Assembly (NCBI GenBank): GCA_018263335.1
Contig: JADFCY010000009.1
Coordinates: 20,554-84,553, forward strand
Direction of reading: 5' to 3'
Source of the DNA: Methanolinea sp.
Lineage (GTDB): Archaea > Halobacteriota > Methanomicrobia > Methanomicrobiales > Methanospirillaceae
DNA length: 64,000 nt
The translations under genes were made by a program, and so were the position numbers. Under the pieces are notes generated by a model. It searched no databases. It saw nothing but the letters and a program-made list of their open reading frames with translations, and was not told the DNA's origin. Position 1 is the stretch's first letter. Each line of letters begins with the position of its first letter. Below, piece by piece: positions 19,814 through 29,871 of the stretch.

Positions 19814-20803
19814 TTGACAACCTATGGAATAGAATTTGTGCCTGGCAACGTGAATGTCAAGCAGGTGGTCAATTTCTGCAAGCTCGCAGAGTCGAAGGAC
19901 ATTGACTACGCGTGGATCACCAACCACTACAACAACCGCCACTGCTACCCCACCCTTGCCATGATCGCCGCCGCCACCACCACCCTGAAGATGGGGCCGG
20001 GGATCATGAACTCGTTCACCGACACGCCCGCCGCAATGGCCTCGTTTGCGTGCACGCTGAACGAGATCTCGGACGGCCGTGCGGTGCTCGGCATCGGGCC
20101 CGGTGACCTGTCCACCCTCCCGAAGCTTGCCATCAAGCCCGAGAAACCGGTCGCACGGCTCGGAGAGGCGATCGCCCAGATCCGCAAGCTCTGTGCCGGA
20201 GAAGAGGTCAAGAAGTCGGGGATGCAGTTCTTCGACTACGACGGTGCCAAGCTCACGGGAGTAAACCTCCCTGGCAAGAAGGGCATCCCGATCTACGTCG
20301 GCGCGCAGGGGCCAAAAGTCCTCGAGCTTGCCGGGACTGTAGGAGACGGTGCACTGATCAACGCATCCAACCCGAAGGACTTCGCCGTGGCAATCCCGAT
20401 CATCAAGGCAGCCTGCGACAAGGTTGGCAAGAAGGGCTTTGACGTCGGTGCCTACACTGCAATGTCCATCGACATGAACGAGAAGAAGGCCCGGAACGCT
20501 GCCAAGATCGTCGCTGCCTTCATCGCCGCAGGCTCCCCGCCCGAGCTCCTCCAGCGCCACGGTCTTGACGCCGCAAAGGTGGCAAACATCAAGGCCGCGC
20601 TCGCCAAGTTTGACTTCAAGACCGCCGGAGAAAACGTCGATGACAAGACCATCGATGCCTTCACCATCGCCGGAACCCCCGACACGGTCAAGCAGAAGTG
20701 CGAGGACCTGGCAAAGGCCGGTGTCACCCAGATCATCTTCGGGTCCCCACTCGGGCCTGACATGACCAACTCGATCCGCCTCCTCGGCAAGTACATTGTC
20801 TAG
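19814..20803 (+). CDS. mer: 5,10-methylenetetrahydromethanopterin reductase (F420-dependent)
   Basis: YGIEFVPGNVNVKQVVNFCKLAESKDIDYAWITNHYNNRHCYPTLAMIA...; TTG start. Confidence 0.96.
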   Translation: MTTYGIEFVPGNVNVKQVVNFCKLAESKDIDYAWITNHYNNRHCYPTLAMIAAATTTLKMGPGIMNSFTDTPAAMASFACTLNEISDGRAVLGIGPGDLSTLPKLAIKPEKPVARLGEAIAQIRKLCAGEEVKKSGMQFFDYDGAKLTGVNLPGKKGIPIYVGAQGPKVLELAGTVGDGALINASNPKDFAVAIPIIKAACDKVGKKGFDVGAYTAMSIDMNEKKARNAAKIVAAFIAAGSPPELLQRHGLDAAKVANIKAALAKFDFKTAGENVDDKTIDAFTIAGTPDTVKQKCEDLAKAGVTQIIFGSPLGPDMTNSIRLLGKYIV

Positions 20804-20886
20804 GCCTGGCGCATTCGAGCACCGGTAACACTCCCTTTTTTTCAGACTGGTCCGGGACCTTTCGTCCTGAGATACCCAGGAGACCA

Positions 20887-21816
20887 ATGTTTCGCATCAC
20901 CAGGGTCCGATCAGGGGACAGCTCGATCGAGTACCGCGAAGAGCACATATCAGGGCTCCGGTGCAGGATCGCTCCAGGGCGGCTCAACCGAAGGCTCGAC
21001 GTGGCCTACACTCCGCCGGAACAGACCGCGCTTTGCCCGTTCTGCACCGGCCGGGTTGAGGAGACGACCCCCTGCTTTTCGGACGGGACCCGGATCGTAC
21101 GGGGAGAGAGCGTCACGTTCCCGAACCTCTTTCCCTATGCAAAGTGGCACACGGTGACAGTCATCACCAGGGCTCATCACGTCGAAGCATTCACTCCCGG
21201 ACAGGTAGGGGATGCGCTTATGGGGATGATGGAATCACTCGCCGGCCAGCCAGGGTTCCCGTCCATCAACTGGAACTATCTCTCCTCGGCAGGGGCTTCG
21301 ATTGTCCATCCCCATCTCCAGGGGCTGGCGGACCCCGTACCCCCGCCACTGGTGGAACGGTACCTGCGGGGCGGCGCTTCCCACCTCAGCCGTCATGGGC
21401 GCAGTTACTGGGATGACCTCCTGAAAGAGGAGCGATCCGGCCCGCGGTTCCTCTTTGGCGACGAGGTCTGCTGGCTGGCCCAGGCGGTGCCGCTCGGCGA
21501 GCGGGAGGTGCGGGCCATCCTCCCGATATCGTCCCTGCCTGATTTCGAGCCGTATGTCGAGACATTCGTTGAGGGGCTCCTCTCGGTCCTCTCGATGTAC
21601 CGGAGTCTTGGGACTCATGCATTCAACATGTCCCTCTTCTTTGACCGGCCGGGAGCACCCCGCGGGTTCTCTGCGTTCTGCTCTCTTATCTCGCGCATGA
21701 ACCCGAACGCATCTTCCACGAGCGATTCTGCATTCATGGAACGCCTCCACCTGGAACCGGTCATTCTTACCCTTCCCGAGGAATTGGCCGCCTATTTTAC
21801 AGAATCGAGGACCTAG
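20887..21816 (+). CDS. galactose-1-phosphate uridylyltransferase-like HIT-superfamily protein
   Basis: CPFCTG zinc-like motif and HIT-type ASIVHPHLQ motif. Confidence 0.75.
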   Translation: MFRITRVRSGDSSIEYREEHISGLRCRIAPGRLNRRLDVAYTPPEQTALCPFCTGRVEETTPCFSDGTRIVRGESVTFPNLFPYAKWHTVTVITRAHHVEAFTPGQVGDALMGMMESLAGQPGFPSINWNYLSSAGASIVHPHLQGLADPVPPPLVERYLRGGASHLSRHGRSYWDDLLKEERSGPRFLFGDEVCWLAQAVPLGEREVRAILPISSLPDFEPYVETFVEGLLSVLSMYRSLGTHAFNMSLFFDRPGAPRGFSAFCSLISRMNPNASSTSDSAFMERLHLEPVILTLPEELAAYFTESRT

Positions 21817-21890
21817 AAAGGTATCGCCTTGAGGTAATCCGGGCGATTAAGTCGCGCACTTTCGCGAGGGTATAAAAAAAAGGAAGATGT

Positions 21891-22730
21891 TTACTCGGGC
21901 TTGCTGATCAGCTTGGTCTTTGAGACGATCACGCCGTCTTTCTTGTGGGGTTTGCGGATGACCCCGTCACATGCCTTCTCGAGTTCACGGGCCTCGTCGC
22001 AGAGCACCGCGGCGACCCTCATCATCTCATGGGCACTGGACACGATCGGGATGTACTTCTCCCACTCCTTGGTCATGAAGCAACCCTTGACGTTGACCAT
22101 TGCCACCGACTGGGCGATCTCGTACGCGGCGCGTGCCTTCGCGAGCGCGTAGGGGTTGGTGAACTCTCCGTCGACTGCCTTGTCAGAGGTGACCACGAGC
22201 TTGGGGAGTGCCAGTTCGGCGCCCTTCTTGCCTGCCTTTACCTGGTTAATGACCTGGTCGAGGGCCATCTGCAGCTTGCGGAATGCTCCGGTGATGGAGA
22301 GCACCTTCACCAGGTTGCCGTTATAGTCTGCCATCTCGATGGGGTCCAGGAACTCCCTGCGGGCGCCGATCATCGCATCGCCCTTCATGATGATGTACCC
22401 GAACTTGCCGTCCTTGATCTCTGCCCACTCCTTCTTGGTGGTCACATCGTCGGTGATGAAGACGGTGGGGATCCCGGCTGCAAGGAGCCGCTCGCGGGCA
22501 CCGGTGGGGCCGGGAAGGACACCGTTGGGGGAGACCACGATGGCAAAGTCAGGTTTCCAGGCCACCATGTTGTTCACGACGCGGTCGATGTCCTCGGGCT
22601 GGAGCTTGGTCCCGCTCGTGGCCATGAATGTCTGCATGTCCTCTCGGTCGGCTCTCTCATCAAGAAGAAGCTCGGCCATCACACCACTGGCGATATTGCC
22701 CAGTTTTGCAACTCCTACTTTCACAACCAT
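21891..22730 (-). CDS. mtd: F420-dependent methylenetetrahydromethanopterin dehydrogenase
   Basis: [32 protein letters not shown]...[15 protein letters not shown]...[14 protein letters not shown]. Confidence 0.96.
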   Translation of the reverse strand: MVVKVGVAKLGNIASGVMAELLLDERADREDMQTFMATSGTKLQPEDIDRVVNNMVAWKPDFAIVVSPNGVLPGPTGARERLLAAGIPTVFITDDVTTKKEWAEIKDGKFGYIIMKGDAMIGARREFLDPIEMADYNGNLVKVLSITGAFRKLQMALDQVINQVKAGKKGAELALPKLVVTSDKAVDGEFTNPYALAKARAAYEIAQSVAMVNVKGCFMTKEWEKYIPIVSSAHEMMRVAAVLCDEARELEKACDGVIRKPHKKDGVIVSKTKLISKPE

Positions 22731-22946
22731 GTAATACACCTCATTTTTGGTGATAACAGGTTACTATTCGCCGGTGCGAATATAAACGTTTTGAAATCTT
22801 TTTTTTTGCGAATAATGGCTAATTCTTCGTTTAACGATGAATTCACGGGAGGACATCCCCTGCAACGCCCGGGCCTCCTCCTCGCGGGGGTGAGACAGGG
22901 AAAAGTTAACGAAAAGTGTTTAAGTCTACTGATCGTATCCAGTAGC

Positions 22947-23351
22947 ATGAAAGACGGGCTGCTGACGGATCGGCAGAAGGAAGTCCTGCGATACAGGAAG
23001 CAGGGGCTTACCCAGCAGCAGATTGCAGATATCATTCACACTTCGAAGGCAAACGTCTGTACCATCGAGAAATCGGCAGTGGAGAACATCAACAGGGCGA
23101 AAGAGACACTGGAGTTCCTGTACACGCTGGATGCCACCCACCTCTGCAATATCCCCGCAGGGACAGACCTTCTTGATGTCGCAACCCTGATCTACCAGGA
23201 AGCGGAGAAGATGGGCATCAAGGTGAAGTACGATACCATCTCGCTTATCAACAAGATGCGGGATTCTGCACCGGAACGCTTCAAAGCCCGTTTTGTGAAG
23301 GAAAATATCGCGGTATACATCAACGAGGACGGGGAGTTGTACTTCGGATAA
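22947..23351 (+). CDS. Tfx-family DNA-binding transcriptional regulator
   Basis: LLTDRQKEVLRYRKQGLTQQQIADIIHTSKANVCTIEKSAVENINRAKETLEF HTH plus a C-terminal domain typical of Tfx. Confidence 0.88.
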   Translation: MKDGLLTDRQKEVLRYRKQGLTQQQIADIIHTSKANVCTIEKSAVENINRAKETLEFLYTLDATHLCNIPAGTDLLDVATLIYQEAEKMGIKVKYDTISLINKMRDSAPERFKARFVKENIAVYINEDGELYFG

Positions 23352-23935
23352 CCGCGCACCCCTCCCGGACTGGAACAAGATTTATATTCATTTCCCTCGT
23401 ATAATAAAGGAAGCCTATATGAGGTTCCATATGCGCCCCGGCACCAGGTGCCAGGAGATGGAGGCTCATCAAAGGTCGGGGGCACGAGTCCTTCTGGGCC
23501 CGTGCCTTTGTATGAGTATGTGGTGAGCAATCACCACCGGATGACACGGTGGATCTGAAAGAGGCGAGAAGGGCGGACGTATCCTCTGGGATATGAGCCC
23601 GGTACCGGGCCCGGGGTGGCCGGTACACGCCCGTTTCAGGATCTCTTTCGCGAGACAGGTCACAGGGGAGACGGCCAGGAACCAGAGAAAAGGCCGCCTT
23701 TCCGGGGTACTGCACCAAAAGAGGGGATCTCCCTCTTCGCACCGCTGCGGCGATGCCCCGGGTGCCCGGACAGATTCCAGGCATCCTTCTTTGGGCACCG
23801 GCATGCCAGCGGCCCGGAAACATCACTCATATCCGGTGTACAATCGGCCGATATTAGGCGAGTGAAACCGATTAGGTTCGGTTCAGGCCATGAAATGGCC
23901 AACGTTCCAGTCATTAGTGCAGGATTGATTGAACC

Positions 23936-24949
23936 ATGCCAAAGATAAACCAGCCAAGAAAAGGATCCCTTGCCTTCAGTCCCCGCAAGAGGGCCAAGAG
24001 CCCGGTACCGAAGTACCAGTCCTGGCCTTCCTACCAGGGGAACCCGATACTGCAGGGCTTTGCCGGCTACAAGGTAGGCATGACCCACGTGATCATGGTC
24101 GACGATCACAAAAACAGCCCGACCGAGGGCAAGGACATCATGGTCCCTGTCACGGTCGTGGAGATCCCGGCGATGAAGGTCGCCGCGATCAGGGCATACG
24201 GCAGGGACTCCTACGGCAAGCACCCCATCATCGAGGTGTGGGCAGGGGACCTTGACCGCGCCCTGGAGAGGCGGATCACGCCACCGAAGCAGTATGACGG
24301 AGAAACCGCAAAAGCGGTGATAAAGGACGCGATTGCGAGGGGCATCGTCGCAGAACTCTTTGCAGTGATGCATACCCTTCCACACGAAGTATCAGGCGTT
24401 CCAAAGAAAGTGCCCGAGATCATGGAGATCAGGGTTGCCGGGGGTTCGGCCGAGCAGCAGTTCGCGTTCCTCGAGGGCCTGCTTGGAAAAGAAGTCGACT
24501 TAAAGAGCGTGATACAGCCCGGTGCATACGCGGACATCACGGCCATCACCACCGGAAAGGGGACCCAGGGCCCGGTGAAGCGCTGGGGGATAAAACTCCG
24601 GAAGCGCAAGCATTCCCGTGGCGGGAAGAAGCGCCACGTGGGCAACCTGGGGCCATGGAACCCCCACCACGTGCGCTGGCAGGTCCCCCAGATGGGACAG
24701 ATGGGGTACCAGCAGAGGACCGAGTTCAACAAGCGCATCCTCAAGATCGGGGAGAATGGAGCCGAGATCAGCCCGGCAGGCGGATTCATGCACTACGGTG
24801 TGCTGAAGAACCCCTATGTCCTGATCAAGGGCTCGATCCCCGGCCCGGTCAAGCGCCTGGTGCGCATCCGCCCCGCCATGCGGCAGGGCGAGCACGTGGT
24901 CAGGCAGCCATCGATTGAGTTCGTGAGCGTGGAGAGCAAGCAGGGGTGA
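23936..24949 (+). CDS. rpl3: 50S ribosomal protein L3 (uL3)
   Basis: [21 protein letters not shown]...[12 protein letters not shown]; head of the S10-like cluster. Confidence 0.96.
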   Translation: MPKINQPRKGSLAFSPRKRAKSPVPKYQSWPSYQGNPILQGFAGYKVGMTHVIMVDDHKNSPTEGKDIMVPVTVVEIPAMKVAAIRAYGRDSYGKHPIIEVWAGDLDRALERRITPPKQYDGETAKAVIKDAIARGIVAELFAVMHTLPHEVSGVPKKVPEIMEIRVAGGSAEQQFAFLEGLLGKEVDLKSVIQPGAYADITAITTGKGTQGPVKRWGIKLRKRKHSRGGKKRHVGNLGPWNPHHVRWQVPQMGQMGYQQRTEFNKRILKIGENGAEISPAGGFMHYGVLKNPYVLIKGSIPGPVKRLVRIRPAMRQGEHVVRQPSIEFVSVESKQG

Positions 24950-24956
24950 GAGAGCG

Positions 24957-25703
24957 ATGAAAGCACAGGTATTTTCACTCGACGGATCGGTCGCAGGGGA
25001 GATCGAACTCCCGCCGGTGTTCACTGAAGAGTTCCGGCCTGACCTGATCAAGAAGGCGGTCATCGCCCTTCAGAGCACACGACGCCAGCCCCACGGGACA
25101 TACCCCTATGCCGGCATCCTGTCCTCTGCGGAGAGCTGGGGATCAGGGCGCGGCGTGGCGCAGCTCCCGAGGATCAAGGGAGGTTCCCGGGCCGCGAAGA
25201 TCCCGCAGGCCAAGGGTGGCCGCGAGGCGCATCCCCCAGTAATCCAGAAGGTCCTGGCCCGCCAGATCAACAAGAAAGAGAAGCAGAAGGCATTCCGCTC
25301 GGCGCTTGCCGCAACGGTATGCGAAGACCTGGTAAGGTCCCGCGGGCACGCCTTCTCATGCCCCGTACCCCTCGTGATGGAGGACCGCTTCGGCGAGCTC
25401 GGCAAGACGAGCGAGATCATCTCGGCCCTGGCCGCGGTGGGCGCACTCCAGGACGTGGAGCGGGCGAAGGCGAGCAAGAAGGTCCGTGCAGGACGCGGAA
25501 AGATGAGGGGCCGCCGCTACAAGCAGAGGAAGAGCCTCCTGATCGTGACCGCGGACGCGCCCCTTCGGGCGGCAGGGAACCTTGCCGGAGTGGATATCGC
25601 GACGGTTGACCAGTTGAACTGCGAGCTCCTTGCACCGGGGACTCAGGCCGGCAGGCTTACCCTCTGGACAGAGAGCGCGCTCAAGAGGCTGGGAGGGCAG
25701 TGA
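24957..25703 (+). CDS. 50S ribosomal protein L4 (uL4)
   Basis: archaeal L4 signature GRGVAQLPRIKGGSRAAKIPQAKGGREAHPP; gene order. Confidence 0.95.
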   Translation: MKAQVFSLDGSVAGEIELPPVFTEEFRPDLIKKAVIALQSTRRQPHGTYPYAGILSSAESWGSGRGVAQLPRIKGGSRAAKIPQAKGGREAHPPVIQKVLARQINKKEKQKAFRSALAATVCEDLVRSRGHAFSCPVPLVMEDRFGELGKTSEIISALAAVGALQDVERAKASKKVRAGRGKMRGRRYKQRKSLLIVTADAPLRAAGNLAGVDIATVDQLNCELLAPGTQAGRLTLWTESALKRLGGQ

Positions 25704-25704
25704 C

Positions 25705-25953
25705 ATGGTGCTCCGTTACCCGTTCGTCACAGAGAAGGCCATGATGATGCTCGAGAACCAGAACAAGCTGCAGTTCATGGTGGACAGCAACGCCACAAAG
25801 AACCAGATCAAGCGGGAGATCGAGCGAACTTTCGAACAGGAAGTCACCCATGTGTCCACCATGATGGCCATGGATGGCAGGAAGAAGGCGGTAATCAGTT
25901 TCGCGAATGAGAAGGCGGCCGAGGAGATCCTCAGCCGGCTTGGCATCATGTAG
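25705..25953 (+). CDS. 50S ribosomal protein L23 (uL23)
   Basis: MVLRYPFVTEKAMMMLENQNKLQFMVDSNATKNQIKREIE; gene order. Confidence 0.95.
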   Translation: MVLRYPFVTEKAMMMLENQNKLQFMVDSNATKNQIKREIERTFEQEVTHVSTMMAMDGRKKAVISFANEKAAEEILSRLGIM

Positions 25954-25962
25954 GTGGGGAAG

Positions 25963-26679
25963 ATGGGACATCGCATTACCACACAGAGCCGGGGGAAAGG
26001 AGGTCCGACCTACCGGGCTCCCTCCCACCGGTACAAGGCCGCACTGCGGCACGTGAGCAGCGGCGAGAGCACGGTGCGCGGCCGGGTCGAGGATATCGAG
26101 CATGACCCGGCAAGGCACGCCCCGATAGCCCTGGTGAGGCTCGAGACCGGGAGCAAGGTCTACATGCTGATCACCGAGGGAATGGGCGTCGGCGACAGGG
26201 TCGCATGGGGACCGGAGGCCGAGATAAGGAACGGGAACACCCTTCCCCTGGGCGAGATCCCGACCGGGACCTACGTCTGCAACATCGAGGCGCAGCCAAA
26301 CGACGGAGGCAAGTTCGTCCGTTCTGGTGGCGTCCAGGCGGTCGTCGTCGACAAGAGCGAGGGCCGCGTGGGTGTCACCATGCCGAGCGGCAAGACCAAG
26401 TGGTTCAACGATCGCTGCCGGGCGACGGTAGGGATCGTTGCCGGCGGAGGCCGGGGAGAGAAGCCCTTCGTCAAGGCTGGAAAGAAGTACCACAAGATGC
26501 GGAACACTGCATCCAACTGGCCCCGCGTCAGGGGTGTTGCCATGAACGTGATCGACCACCCGTTTGGCGGTGGAGGACATCAGCACCCTGGGCGGCCGAA
26601 GACGGTCGCAAGGGGCACCTCCCCCGGACGGGCGGTAGGGCACATGGCAGCAAGGAGAACCGGGCTTTCGAAGAAGTGA
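25963..26679 (+). CDS. 50S ribosomal protein L2 (uL2)
   Basis: MGHRITTQSRGKGGPTYRAPSHRYKA...VAMNVIDHPFGGGGHQHPGRPKTVARGTSPGR. Confidence 0.96.
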   Translation: MGHRITTQSRGKGGPTYRAPSHRYKAALRHVSSGESTVRGRVEDIEHDPARHAPIALVRLETGSKVYMLITEGMGVGDRVAWGPEAEIRNGNTLPLGEIPTGTYVCNIEAQPNDGGKFVRSGGVQAVVVDKSEGRVGVTMPSGKTKWFNDRCRATVGIVAGGGRGEKPFVKAGKKYHKMRNTASNWPRVRGVAMNVIDHPFGGGGHQHPGRPKTVARGTSPGRAVGHMAARRTGLSKK

Positions 26680-26688
26680 GGGAAAAAC

Positions 26689-27102
26689 ATGGCAAAGAAG
26701 ACACAGAAGAGACTTCCAAGGCGGCGCGAGGAGTTCACCTACAGGGGATTCCGGCTTGATGACCTTCGCGCGATGGGAAGATCCGAGCTGATCCCGCTGA
26801 TGCCCTCCCGCGCCCGCCGCAAGGTGATTCGCGGCCTGACCCGAGGCGAAGAGCACCTCCTCACCCAGTTCCGGAAAGGCGACGGGGCCATCCGGACCCA
26901 CCTGCGTGACATGATCATCATGCCCGAGATGGTGGGAAGTGCGGTGGAGATCCACAACGGCAAGGAGTTCGTGAAGGTCGAGCTGCAACCCGAATCCCTC
27001 TTCCATTACCTGGGCGAATTCGCCCTCACGAGGAAGAAGGTGAGCCACGGGAGCGCCGGTATCGGTGCAACCCGGTCGAGCAAGTACGTGCCGCTGAAGT
27101 GA
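26689..27102 (+). CDS. 30S ribosomal protein S19 (uS19)
   Basis: FTYRGFRLDDLRAM...EFALTRKKVSHGSAGIGATRSSKYVPLK. Confidence 0.95.
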   Translation: MAKKTQKRLPRRREEFTYRGFRLDDLRAMGRSELIPLMPSRARRKVIRGLTRGEEHLLTQFRKGDGAIRTHLRDMIIMPEMVGSAVEIHNGKEFVKVELQPESLFHYLGEFALTRKKVSHGSAGIGATRSSKYVPLK

Positions 27103-27109
27103 TTGAACA

Positions 27110-27571
27110 ATGGCAAGAACACATTATTCCCAGGAAATCGGGGGCGACAACGTGGCGCGGGGGAAGGCAAACGAGCTCCCCATCTCCCCCAAGCACGCCA
27201 TGGAGATTGCCAGCTTCATCAAGTTCAAGCGCACGGGAGAGGCCATCTCCTACCTCGAGCAGGTCATCGACCAGAAGAAGGCCATCCCATTCCGGAGGTT
27301 CAACCGGAAGGTGGCCCACAAGCGCGGCCTGCCCGGCTGGGACGCGGGGCGCTACCCAAAGAAAGCGTCCCACGCCTATATCAGGCTCCTGCAGTCAGTC
27401 GTAAAGAATGCCGAGTACATCGGTCTCGATACTGAGAACCTGGAGATCGTGCATGTCTCGGCAAACCGCGGCCGCGGCTTCCGGGGCATGTTCCCCAGGG
27501 CCATGGGCAGGGCGACTCCCAAGCGCAGGGAGACCGTGAACATCGAGATAGTGGTCAGGGAAGTGCAGTAA
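27110..27571 (+). CDS. 50S ribosomal protein L22 (uL22)
   Basis: archaeal L22 ([21 protein letters not shown]...[20 protein letters not shown]). Confidence 0.95.
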   Translation: MARTHYSQEIGGDNVARGKANELPISPKHAMEIASFIKFKRTGEAISYLEQVIDQKKAIPFRRFNRKVAHKRGLPGWDAGRYPKKASHAYIRLLQSVVKNAEYIGLDTENLEIVHVSANRGRGFRGMFPRAMGRATPKRRETVNIEIVVREVQ

Positions 27572-28284
27572 TGGCAGTAGAGAGAAAATTCGTGGCTGAA
27601 GGCGTACGAAAGGCCCGCGTGGAGAAGCACTTAAAGAAGGAGCTGAAAAGGGCCGGGTACGGAGGCATGGACCTGCAGCGCACTCCCCTCGGGACCCAGG
27701 TCACCATATTCGCGGAGAAGCCCGGTATCGTGATCGGAAAGGGAGGGAAAGTGGTACGCCAGCTCACCCAGGACCTCGCAACCGATTTCGCGGTCGAGTC
27801 CCCCCAGATCGAGGTGCAGCAGGTTCCAAATCCCAGTTTCAATGCCCAGATCATGGCAGAAAGGCTGGCAAACGCGCTGGAGCGCGGCTGGTACTTCAGG
27901 AAGGCCGGCCAGAGCATCATCCGCAGGGTGATGGAGGCCGGTGCGCTCGGCTGCGAGGTGGTCATCGCCGGGAAGCTGACTGGTGCACGGGCACGCGTCC
28001 AGAAGTTCTCGGACGGCTACATCAAGCACTGCGGTGAGCCTTCGAACACCATCGTCGAGAAAGGATACGCCGTTGCGGTCAAGAAACTGGGGGTAATCGG
28101 TGTGCAGGTCAAAATCATCCCTGCCGGTGCAAAGATACCCGACCACTTCGAGGTGACTGCAAAGCGTGAGAAGCCACGGGTGACCGAGGAGATCGCCGTC
28201 ACCGCGGTAGGCGAAGAGATCATCGACGACATCCCGGAAGGGCCCGACGACTTCGACGAAGAGAAGCTGCTGGGGAGGAAGTAG
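27571..28284 (+). CDS. 30S ribosomal protein S3 (uS3)
   Basis: [62 protein letters not shown]. Confidence 0.96.
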   Translation: MAVERKFVAEGVRKARVEKHLKKELKRAGYGGMDLQRTPLGTQVTIFAEKPGIVIGKGGKVVRQLTQDLATDFAVESPQIEVQQVPNPSFNAQIMAERLANALERGWYFRKAGQSIIRRVMEAGALGCEVVIAGKLTGARARVQKFSDGYIKHCGEPSNTIVEKGYAVAVKKLGVIGVQVKIIPAGAKIPDHFEVTAKREKPRVTEEIAVTAVGEEIIDDIPEGPDDFDEEKLLGRK

Positions 28285-28488
28285 ATGGCGATATTCCGTG
28301 CTCAGGAAGTACGGCAGCTCTCCGACGTGGAGCTGCAGGAGCAGATGGAGAAGCTCAGGATGGAGCTCATCCAGCACAACGGGAAGGTCAGCGCAGGGGG
28401 TTCCACCGAGAACCCGGGCAGGATCAGGGAACTGCGCCGGACCATTGCCCGGATAAAGACCGAAGCGAACAGCAGGAGACGCGGGTGA
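28285..28488 (+). CDS. 50S ribosomal protein L29 (uL29)
   Basis: MAIFRAQEVRQLSDVELQEQMEKLRMELIQHNGK; gene order. Confidence 0.94.
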   Translation: MAIFRAQEVRQLSDVELQEQMEKLRMELIQHNGKVSAGGSTENPGRIRELRRTIARIKTEANSRRRG

Positions 28489-28489
28489 G

Positions 28490-28774
28490 ATGATCTCCCC
28501 CCAGAACATCCTCAGGCACGAACTCATTGGCCTGGATGTCGCGGTGGTGGAGGCAAGCAACCCTGCGCTGACTGGCCTCTCGGGGCAGATTATCGATGAG
28601 ACCAGGAACACACTGGTCATCCGGTGTGACCGTGGGGACAAGAGGGTCCAGAAACACAGGACCCGCTTCCGCGTCACCCTTCCGGATGGCGTCCTGGTGG
28701 AGATAGACGGCTCCGCGCTGGTCATGGCACCAGAGAGGCGGATCAGCGCATTGCACAAGACCAGAGGGAAATAA
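28490..28774 (+). CDS. rnp1: ribonuclease P protein component 1 (Rnp1/p29)
   Basis: [39 protein letters not shown]; canonical position between L29 and S17. Confidence 0.93.
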   Translation: MISPQNILRHELIGLDVAVVEASNPALTGLSGQIIDETRNTLVIRCDRGDKRVQKHRTRFRVTLPDGVLVEIDGSALVMAPERRISALHKTRGK

Positions 28775-29100
28775 TGGCAAACAACATCGGATTGAGCGTC
28801 AGGCAGCCCGAAAGGGACTGTAACGACGCAAATTGTCCGTTTCACGGCACTTTGCCGGTGCGCGGCCAGGTGATCACCGGCAAAGTCGTGAGCGACCGGA
28901 TGATTGGAACGGTGGTGGTAGAGCGGGCATACCTGCACTACGTGGGCAAATACAACCGCTACGAGAAGCGGAACAGCAAGATCCATGCCCACAACCCACC
29001 CTGCATTCAGGCGAAGACCGGTGATACCGTGCGCATCGCTGAGTGCAGGCCGCTCTCTAAGACTACCACCTTTGTCGTGGTGGAGGTGCAGCCATCATGA
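28774..29100 (+). CDS. 30S ribosomal protein S17 (uS17)
   Basis: [58 protein letters not shown]. Confidence 0.95.
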   Translation: MANNIGLSVRQPERDCNDANCPFHGTLPVRGQVITGKVVSDRMIGTVVVERAYLHYVGKYNRYEKRNSKIHAHNPPCIQAKTGDTVRIAECRPLSKTTTFVVVEVQPS

Positions 29101-29495
29101 AGGCGAAGCAGTCGAACATCCCGAGGGCACTCTCCACCGGGACCCGGATGATCTGCGCAGACAACACCGGGGCCCGGGAGGTGCAGATCGTCTCCGTATT
29201 CGGGTACCACGGGGTGCGCAGGCGCCAGCCCAAGATGGGACTTGGCGACATCGCGACCGTCAGCGTCAAGAAAGGCACCCCCGACATGCGCCGCAAGCTC
29301 GTGCGGGCGGTAGTGATCCGCCAGAAGAAGGAGATGCGCAGGCCGAGCGGGCTTCGGGTCAGTTTCGAGGACAACGCCGTCGTCGTCGTGGACGAGAAGA
29401 ACGAGCCACGCGGGACGGAGATCAAGGGCCCGGTCGCCAGGGAAGTGGCGGAGCGGTTCCCGAAGATCGGCTCCATGGCCACCATCATCGTGTGA
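29097..29495 (+). CDS. 50S ribosomal protein L14 (uL14)
   Basis: [41 protein letters not shown]. Confidence 0.95.
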   Translation: MKAKQSNIPRALSTGTRMICADNTGAREVQIVSVFGYHGVRRRQPKMGLGDIATVSVKKGTPDMRRKLVRAVVIRQKKEMRRPSGLRVSFEDNAVVVVDEKNEPRGTEIKGPVAREVAERFPKIGSMATIIV

Positions 29496-29505
29496 GGGAT
29501 CGGCC

Positions 29506-29871
29506 ATGGCAAGGATCGAGAGTACACAACCAAGGAAGCAGAGGAAGGCAAGGTTTACCGCATCGTTACACGTCCGTGGCCGTTTCCTCCACGCACCGCT
29601 TGCACCTGACCTCCGGAAGCAGTACCGGACACGGAGCGTGCGCGTCGTGGTGGGAGACACGGTCAAGGTGCTCCGGGGCGAGGCGGCCGGGACCGAGGGG
29701 CCTGTTGACGAGGTGGACACCAAGATGTCCCGCATCGTTGTCCAGGGGGTCTCCATTCCCAAGGCTGACGGGACCGAGATGCCAAGGCCTGTCTCCCCTT
29801 CCAACGTGCAGATCACCAAACTGAACCTGAAGGATCCGCGGAGGGCCGCGTCCCTGGGGGAGAGTGAATAA
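29506..29871 (+). CDS. 50S ribosomal protein L24 (uL24)
   Basis: KOW motif VRVVVGDTVKVLRGEAAGTEGPV; gene order. Confidence 0.94.
   Translation: MARIESTQPRKQRKARFTASLHVRGRFLHAPLAPDLRKQYRTRSVRVVVGDTVKVLRGEAAGTEGPVDEVDTKMSRIVVQGVSIPKADGTEMPRPVSPSNVQITKLNLKDPRRAASLGESE

Noticed and set aside
21945-23351. 468-aa ORF running through mtd antisense into Tfx
   Set aside because: Only the C-terminal 135 aa (from ATG 22947) is a real protein; the upstream part is antisense to mtd and the intergenic region
23375-23870. RNase P RNA or SRP RNA assignment for the rpl3-upstream region
   Set aside because: The invariant core motifs I know (GGAAAGTCC; helix-8 GGAAGG..AGCA) are absent, so left as an unassigned structured region
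23593-23948. Overlapping 90-110-aa ORFs upstream of rpl3
   Set aside because: Arg/Pro/Gly-rich, no start context, overlap each other and strong predicted RNA helices; non-coding is more likely
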